In this document: one piece after another, positions 60,896 to 64,000 of the stretch
Layout of the letters: every line of letters starts with the position of its first letter
How positions within the stretch are numbered: the stretch's first letter is position 1
Assembly: GCA_000155695.1 (NCBI GenBank)
Contig: DS990592.1
Span: 124,001-188,000, forward strand
Length of the DNA: 64,000 nt
Direction: 5' to 3'
Source: Verrucomicrobiia bacterium DG1235
GTDB taxonomy: Bacteria; Verrucomicrobiota; Verrucomicrobiia; Opitutales; Opitutaceae
The notes under the pieces: generated by a model
Seen by the model: the letters and a program-made list of their open reading frames with translations, nothing else
Told to the model about the DNA's origin: nothing
The model's database searches: none
Program-made: the position numbers and the translations under genes

Positions 60896-62008
60896 CTAGT
60901 CTTTTTCGAATAAAGAGGAATCGAGGCCGGGGATGATTCGGAGGGCGTTTTTGTAGTAGACCTTCTTGAGGATTTCGTCGGGGAGATCGAGACCGTACAT
61001 GCGCCAGAATGCGTGGTAGCGTTTGTAGTAGGGAAAGTATTCGTCGTCGGATTCTAGGACGCGGAAGTAAGTGTGGAATTCGGCGGGGTTGTAGGCGTCT
61101 TTTCCGAAGAGGATGCGGTCTTGGTATTTTTCGAAGAAGTGGTTGGCGGCGCGTGGCTGGCGTCCTAGCTCGGCGATGACGGCGGCGATGCCGACGTGCA
61201 TATTCGGGATATCGTCGAGGAGCTGGCCGAGCTTTTCGAGGTCGTTGGCGTGCCAGCCCATGTGGGCGTTGATGAAATTTGTGCCGGGGTGCTTTTTGAA
61301 CATGCGGTGCTGTTCGGCCATGATCTGTTCCCAGGGGGCCGGGTCAGTGTCGGAACGCTTGCGGCGGGGGTGGGTCTTTAGTTCGAGCCAACGTTCGTTT
61401 TGCTCGTCGTGGTCTTGCCAAAACTGCTTGGGATCGGCGGAGTGAATGAGGACGGGGATGCCGAGTTCGCCGCATTTTGCCCATATCGGATTGAGGCGAG
61501 GATCGTCGACTGCGACGCGGTTTCCTTTTGTATCCGTGTTTCGCATACCGAGGCTCTTGTAGACTTTCAGTCCTTTAGCTCCGTTTTTGAAATCGGTTTC
61601 GAGTTGGGCAAGGGCATGCTCTTGCCAGTCGGGTTCGTCGACATTGTCGAAGTCTAGGTTTGTGAATACGACGAAGCGGTTTGGGAATTGGCGAGCGACG
61701 TTGTCGGTCATGGCCTTGAGCTGCTGGCCTCCGCGACCGCTTAGGTTGACCATGATGGACATATTCATTTCGTCCATTTCGCTGGCGAGCTGCGAGAGGT
61801 TTTGATCGGCCATTCGCCATTGGTGGCTGTGCACGTCGATGAAGGGGAATTTCGCTCGCGTGATGATAGTCTCGGGAACGACGAGAGAGGACGGGGGATC
61901 GTAGGCTTCCCAGTCGAGGTGTTGTCCGTCTAGTGTCTGCGAAACAGGCAAAGAGATGCAAAGGAGTGTGAAAAGCGAGAGGGGTAAGGTCAATTTAGGC
62001 ATAAGCAT
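60896..62008 (-). CDS. Secreted amidohydrolase-family metalloenzyme
   Basis: This 370-residue protein (ATG 62008, or 62002) has a signal peptide (about 1-27). The amidohydrolase 2 barrel follows, with FIDVHSHQW (HxH near residues 59-61), KGLKVYKSLG (Lys), IPVLIHSADP, NFINAHMGWHANDLEKLG and RILFGKDAYNP (Asp). Enzymes of this family hydrolyse or decarboxylate ring and acid compounds. An export signal is unusual for them but common in Planctomycetes and Verrucomicrobia. It is a single gene, convergent with the permease and divergent from the SeqA-like gene. Confidence 0.85.
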   Translation of the reverse strand: MLMPKLTLPLSLFTLLCISLPVSQTLDGQHLDWEAYDPPSSLVVPETIITRAKFPFIDVHSHQWRMADQNLSQLASEMDEMNMSIMVNLSGRGGQQLKAMTDNVARQFPNRFVVFTNLDFDNVDEPDWQEHALAQLETDFKNGAKGLKVYKSLGMRNTDTKGNRVAVDDPRLNPIWAKCGELGIPVLIHSADPKQFWQDHDEQNERWLELKTHPRRKRSDTDPAPWEQIMAEQHRMFKKHPGTNFINAHMGWHANDLEKLGQLLDDIPNMHVGIAAVIAELGRQPRAANHFFEKYQDRILFGKDAYNPAEFHTYFRVLESDDEYFPYYKRYHAFWRMYGLDLPDEILKKVYYKNALRIIPGLDSSLFEKD

Positions 62009-62117
62009 AGTTGGATATTTCGTGACTTTGTTCAGCAGGAAGGGGGAGGCGCAAGGATAGCATCACTCGCTCAAAAGACAGAACGGCTCGCTCGCCCTTT
62101 TCGATTGCTATCGAGGT

Positions 62118-62145
62118 TTGACAATACCTAAAAAACAGGTATAAA
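62118..62145 (+). promoter_or_regulatory. Near-consensus sigma-70 promoter of the SeqA-like gene
   Basis: TTGACA at 62118-62123 and TATAAA at 62140-62145 are separated by 16 bases. The expected transcription start is near 62152, almost at the ATG at 62154, so the mRNA may be leaderless. A second ATG at 62172 follows AAGG by 5 bases, but starting there would remove the conserved N-terminal strand. Confidence 0.6.
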
Positions 62146-62153
62146 TGGTCTGC

Positions 62154-62627
62154 ATGAGTCCTAAGGTAGAAATGAGCGAAGCCTTGATGCGAGAGCTTGA
62201 GGGACGAATGGACAGCGAGCATCCTACAATCGAATCGGTTATAGGAGGGCTTTTAGGAACGTCGGCGGGGGATTTGGTGGGTAATCCTTTGTATGCGTTT
62301 TCTCATTCGAAGGATTTTCGAACCTGCGGGAACGACTCGGATCGCTACCTGGCGTTGTTGGCGAAGTTGCATGAGTTGCATGGACCGGAGTTTGGGGAGT
62401 TTATCGCGGCTCAGACATTGAAGCGGCGCTATTTTGGGCAGTCGAAGGAGGAGATATGTGAAGCTTCTAGATACAACCAGGCACGAGAAATTCCTAACTC
62501 TAAGTACTGGGCGATCATGAATATCGATACGCCGACGAAGCGTCGTTTTTTGAAGCGTCTCCTCGTTTATGTTGGGTATACGGATGTAATGGTAAAACAC
62601 ATACAGGAGCTTATTTGTGGGCGGTAG
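62154..62627 (+). CDS. seqA: SeqA-like hemimethylated-DNA binding protein
   Basis: This 157-residue protein resembles E. coli SeqA (181 residues) at both ends. Residues 1-33 (PKVEMSEALMREL, then a helix ending SVIGGLL) fit the oligomerisation ribbon-helix-helix IEVDDELYSYIA...DILRRML. After a short linker, DRYLALLAKLHELHGPEF, RRYFGQSKEEI, IPNSKYWAIMN and KHIQELICG match RFMLLLSTLYSL, RVYFAADEQTL, VPGTPYWVITN and IEKVCG. By my alignment, E. coli Arg118 and Asn150 are kept, Arg116 is Leu and Asn152 is Asp. SeqA binds hemimethylated GATC and delays replication initiation. No dam gene is in the window. The family is classically gammaproteobacterial. Confidence 0.75.
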   Translation: MSPKVEMSEALMRELEGRMDSEHPTIESVIGGLLGTSAGDLVGNPLYAFSHSKDFRTCGNDSDRYLALLAKLHELHGPEFGEFIAAQTLKRRYFGQSKEEICEASRYNQAREIPNSKYWAIMNIDTPTKRRFLKRLLVYVGYTDVMVKHIQELICGR

Positions 62628-62687
62628 TCGAACAGGTGATTGAGAATAGTGGAATAAAAGCGGTGTGAATTCGTTCTCTTCGATAAT

Positions 62688-63455
62688 ATGAGGGAGGAGC
62701 GAAATCCAAGAGTCGGCGTTAGCTGTTGGGCGGCGAAAGCTAGGGTTTCAGTTGTGGTGGGCTTGATGTTTGTACGCTCAGCGAGCATTGCTGGTGAACT
62801 GGTCGAGTTTTCAAGTGGAGAAATGCGGGCGCAATTAATTGAGCTTTATACATCGCAAGGTTGTTCCAGCTGTCCGTCGGCTGAACGAAAGCTTAGCGAA
62901 TTGATCGATCATCCAGGGCTTTGGAGCGAAATGGTGCCTATCGTGTTTCATGTAGACTATTGGGATAGTCTCGGTTGGCGCGATCCGTTTGCGAGCGCTG
63001 AAAATACAAAACGCCAATATAAGCAGCGTGAAGAAGGTAACCTTGGTTCTGTATATACGCCAGCTTTCATAGTAGATGGTTCGGAATGGCGTGGCTATTT
63101 TAAGGGAGCTGATTGGCCAAGTCAAAAAGGGACTGCAGGTGTGCTGGAAGAACGGATACAAGACAGAGGTCTTGAGGTTGAATACGGTGAGGCGGCAAAG
63201 GGTGATCAACTAAATGTCGCTGTGGTGGGAGTTGGTCTCATGACTAGAATCAAACGAGGAGAGAACCGCAATAAGACGCTTAGGCAGGATTTCGTGTCGC
63301 TCTGGCATGAAAACTCATCTGGAGCCTGGACAGTGGAATTGCCAATGAAGGATGAACTAGGATTGGCGGAGCGCTATGCAGTCGTCGTTTGGGTGACTCG
63401 AAGTGGCAGCTTGAAGCCTGTTCAAGCGACAGGGGCATGGTGGGCTCCTGAGTGA
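62688..63455 (+). CDS. Secreted DUF1223 thioredoxin-fold protein
   Basis: This 255-residue protein has an N-terminal hydrophobic signal region (about 17-35), then IELYTSQGCSSCPSAERKL with the redox-type CxxC pair Cys59 and Cys62. VFHVDYWDSLGWRDPFASAENTKRQ and LGSVYTPAFIVDGSEWRG follow. These are the hallmarks of DUF1223. The family has a thioredoxin-like fold, and its role is unknown although redox work in the periplasm is suspected. It stands 60 bases after the SeqA-like gene on the same strand. Confidence 0.9.
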   Translation: MREERNPRVGVSCWAAKARVSVVVGLMFVRSASIAGELVEFSSGEMRAQLIELYTSQGCSSCPSAERKLSELIDHPGLWSEMVPIVFHVDYWDSLGWRDPFASAENTKRQYKQREEGNLGSVYTPAFIVDGSEWRGYFKGADWPSQKGTAGVLEERIQDRGLEVEYGEAAKGDQLNVAVVGVGLMTRIKRGENRNKTLRQDFVSLWHENSSGAWTVELPMKDELGLAERYAVVVWVTRSGSLKPVQATGAWWAPE

Positions 63456-63476
63456 TTTGGCACGCTATGGTTTGCG

Positions 63477-63665
63477 CTAAGACTCTGGTTCGACTTCGTA
63501 GACGGGTTCTCCTGTGTCTCCATCTGGCCAATACGCGGTAACGCGAATGGGGCGGCAACACACTTCGCAATCCATTACCAGTTCGACATTTTCGGAAGAG
63601 GGGGAGAGCTCCTCAATTGAAATTGTCTGCCAGCAATAGGGGCAGGTGATTTCGCCGGAGTTCAC
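63477..63665 (-). CDS. CPXCG-motif cysteine-rich small protein
   Basis: This 62-residue protein starts at a GTG at 63665 that overlaps the stop codon of the upstream MOSC gene (GTGA), so the two are translationally coupled. Longer frames upstream overlap the MOSC gene by more than 100 bases and are rejected. It has two zinc-ribbon pairs, ITCPYCWQTI and DCEVCCRPI, followed by an acidic tail (DGDTGEPVYEVEPES). The CPXCG family is small, widespread and uncharacterised. In this case the second pair reads CEVC rather than CxxC plus Gly. Confidence 0.85.
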   Translation of the reverse strand: MNSGEITCPYCWQTISIEELSPSSENVELVMDCEVCCRPIRVTAYWPDGDTGEPVYEVEPES

Positions 63666-64000
63666 AGTTTCCGGATCGAATCGGTGAGGGCGACTTCGCC
63701 CGCTTGGATGACTTGGCAGAGAACTCCTCGCAGGCGGTGTGGTTTGTTCTCCGGAAGGTTGATCCATTTGATCGATTCCTTGCCGTGACGTTCGTTCCAC
63801 TTGGAGCAAGCGGTGTTGAATACGTTTGAAACTTCGATGAAGGCTGTGCCGATTTGGAGGCGTTGCCCGACTGGCATGTTGGCTTCGGAGAAATCCATGT
63901 CGGCGATGATGTTGTCGCCGGGATAGGTCATGCCGTCGGGGTCGCGACGTATGAGCTGGAGAACGCGACTGCCGAGAATGCAGACTTGGATGCGAGGGTC
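63662..64000 (-). CDS. MOSC-domain protein, C-terminal part (cut by window edge)
   Basis: About 112 residues are visible; the start lies beyond the right edge. IQVCILGSRVLQLIRRDPDG, TYPGDNIIADMDFSEANMPVG, QRLQIGTAFIEVSNVFNTACSKW and RGVLCQVIQAGEVALTDSI follow the MOSC pattern. That pattern includes the conserved Cys (TACSKW), which in this family holds the molybdenum cofactor or sulfur. Related proteins (YiiM, mARC) reduce N-hydroxylated compounds. Its stop codon overlaps the start of the CPXCG gene. Confidence 0.8.
   Translation of the reverse strand, partial: DPRIQVCILGSRVLQLIRRDPDGMTYPGDNIIADMDFSEANMPVGQRLQIGTAFIEVSNVFNTACSKWNERHGKESIKWINLPENKPHRLRGVLCQVIQAGEVALTDSIRKL

Noticed and set aside
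63666-63809. N-terminal extension of the CPXCG protein
   Set aside because: It overlaps the MOSC gene by about 145 bases with Pro/Ser/Arg-rich shadow composition, while a GTG overlapping the MOSC stop gives the family's normal length.

Overview
The window looks like part of the chromosome of a heterotrophic, polysaccharide-degrading Gram-negative bacterium. I infer the phylum Verrucomicrobiota, probably class Opitutia (Opitutae). The reasons are an outer-membrane lipid A gene (lpxA), several lipoproteins, a UxaE-type tagaturonate epimerase, FG-GAP/c-type heme proteins, a DUF1223 protein, and an IF-3 with an acidic tail. No rRNA is present to confirm this. I saw no tRNA, rRNA, CRISPR array, prophage or intact insertion sequence. 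The DNA is moderately GC-rich, which creates many long antisense shadow frames; these were left out.

Positions 1-9000 hold a hexuronate catabolism locus: the end of a TRAP transporter permease (dctM), a LacI regulator, a UxaE-family epimerase, two dehydrogenases (D-2-hydroxyacid and LDH2 type), a PfkB-type KDG kinase, an SDR likely to be the fructuronate/mannonate oxidoreductase, and UxaC. Positions 9100-24000 hold a histidine-kinase/response-regulator cluster, a DUF2911 protein, an aldo/keto reductase, an orphan ParA beside an acidic Lys-tailed protein, a polar amino-acid ABC transporter, a stand-alone OvoA-C-terminal-like methyltransferase, a CheX-like protein and a CBS/DRTGG family II pyrophosphatase. 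A phosphoglucomutase follows.

Positions 26000-42200 form an L-arabinose/arabinan regulon: LacI regulator, araB-araA-araD, a Gfo/Idh/MocA oxidoreductase, a CE6-like esterase, a secreted GH51 arabinofuranosidase and a YtfQRT-YjfF-type sugar ABC transporter. A 13-bp operator-like palindrome occurs in front of araB and again, at 11/13 identity, in the GH51/ytfQ divergent region. The locus is split at 33200-35000 by an AT-rich insert of small same-strand genes separated by attC-like inverted repeats. This looks like a remnant integron gene-cassette cluster with no integrase in view.

Positions 42100-53000 carry an FG-GAP heme protein, ovoA (ovothiol synthesis), a hypothetical protein, a Nudix hydrolase, lpxA, pdxA, an A-type Fe-S carrier, infC, a cell-wall amidase, crcB and clpP. 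Positions 52700-57600 are a suf operon (fur-like, sufC, sufB, sufD, sufT). It is led by a Fur-family repressor lacking the usual CxxC, and by three evenly spaced Fur-type palindromes. Positions 57900-64000 hold a cytochrome P450 with an adjacent permease, a secreted amidohydrolase, a SeqA-like protein (notable because SeqA is classically gammaproteobacterial), a DUF1223 protein, a CPXCG zinc-ribbon protein and a truncated MOSC-domain gene at the right edge.
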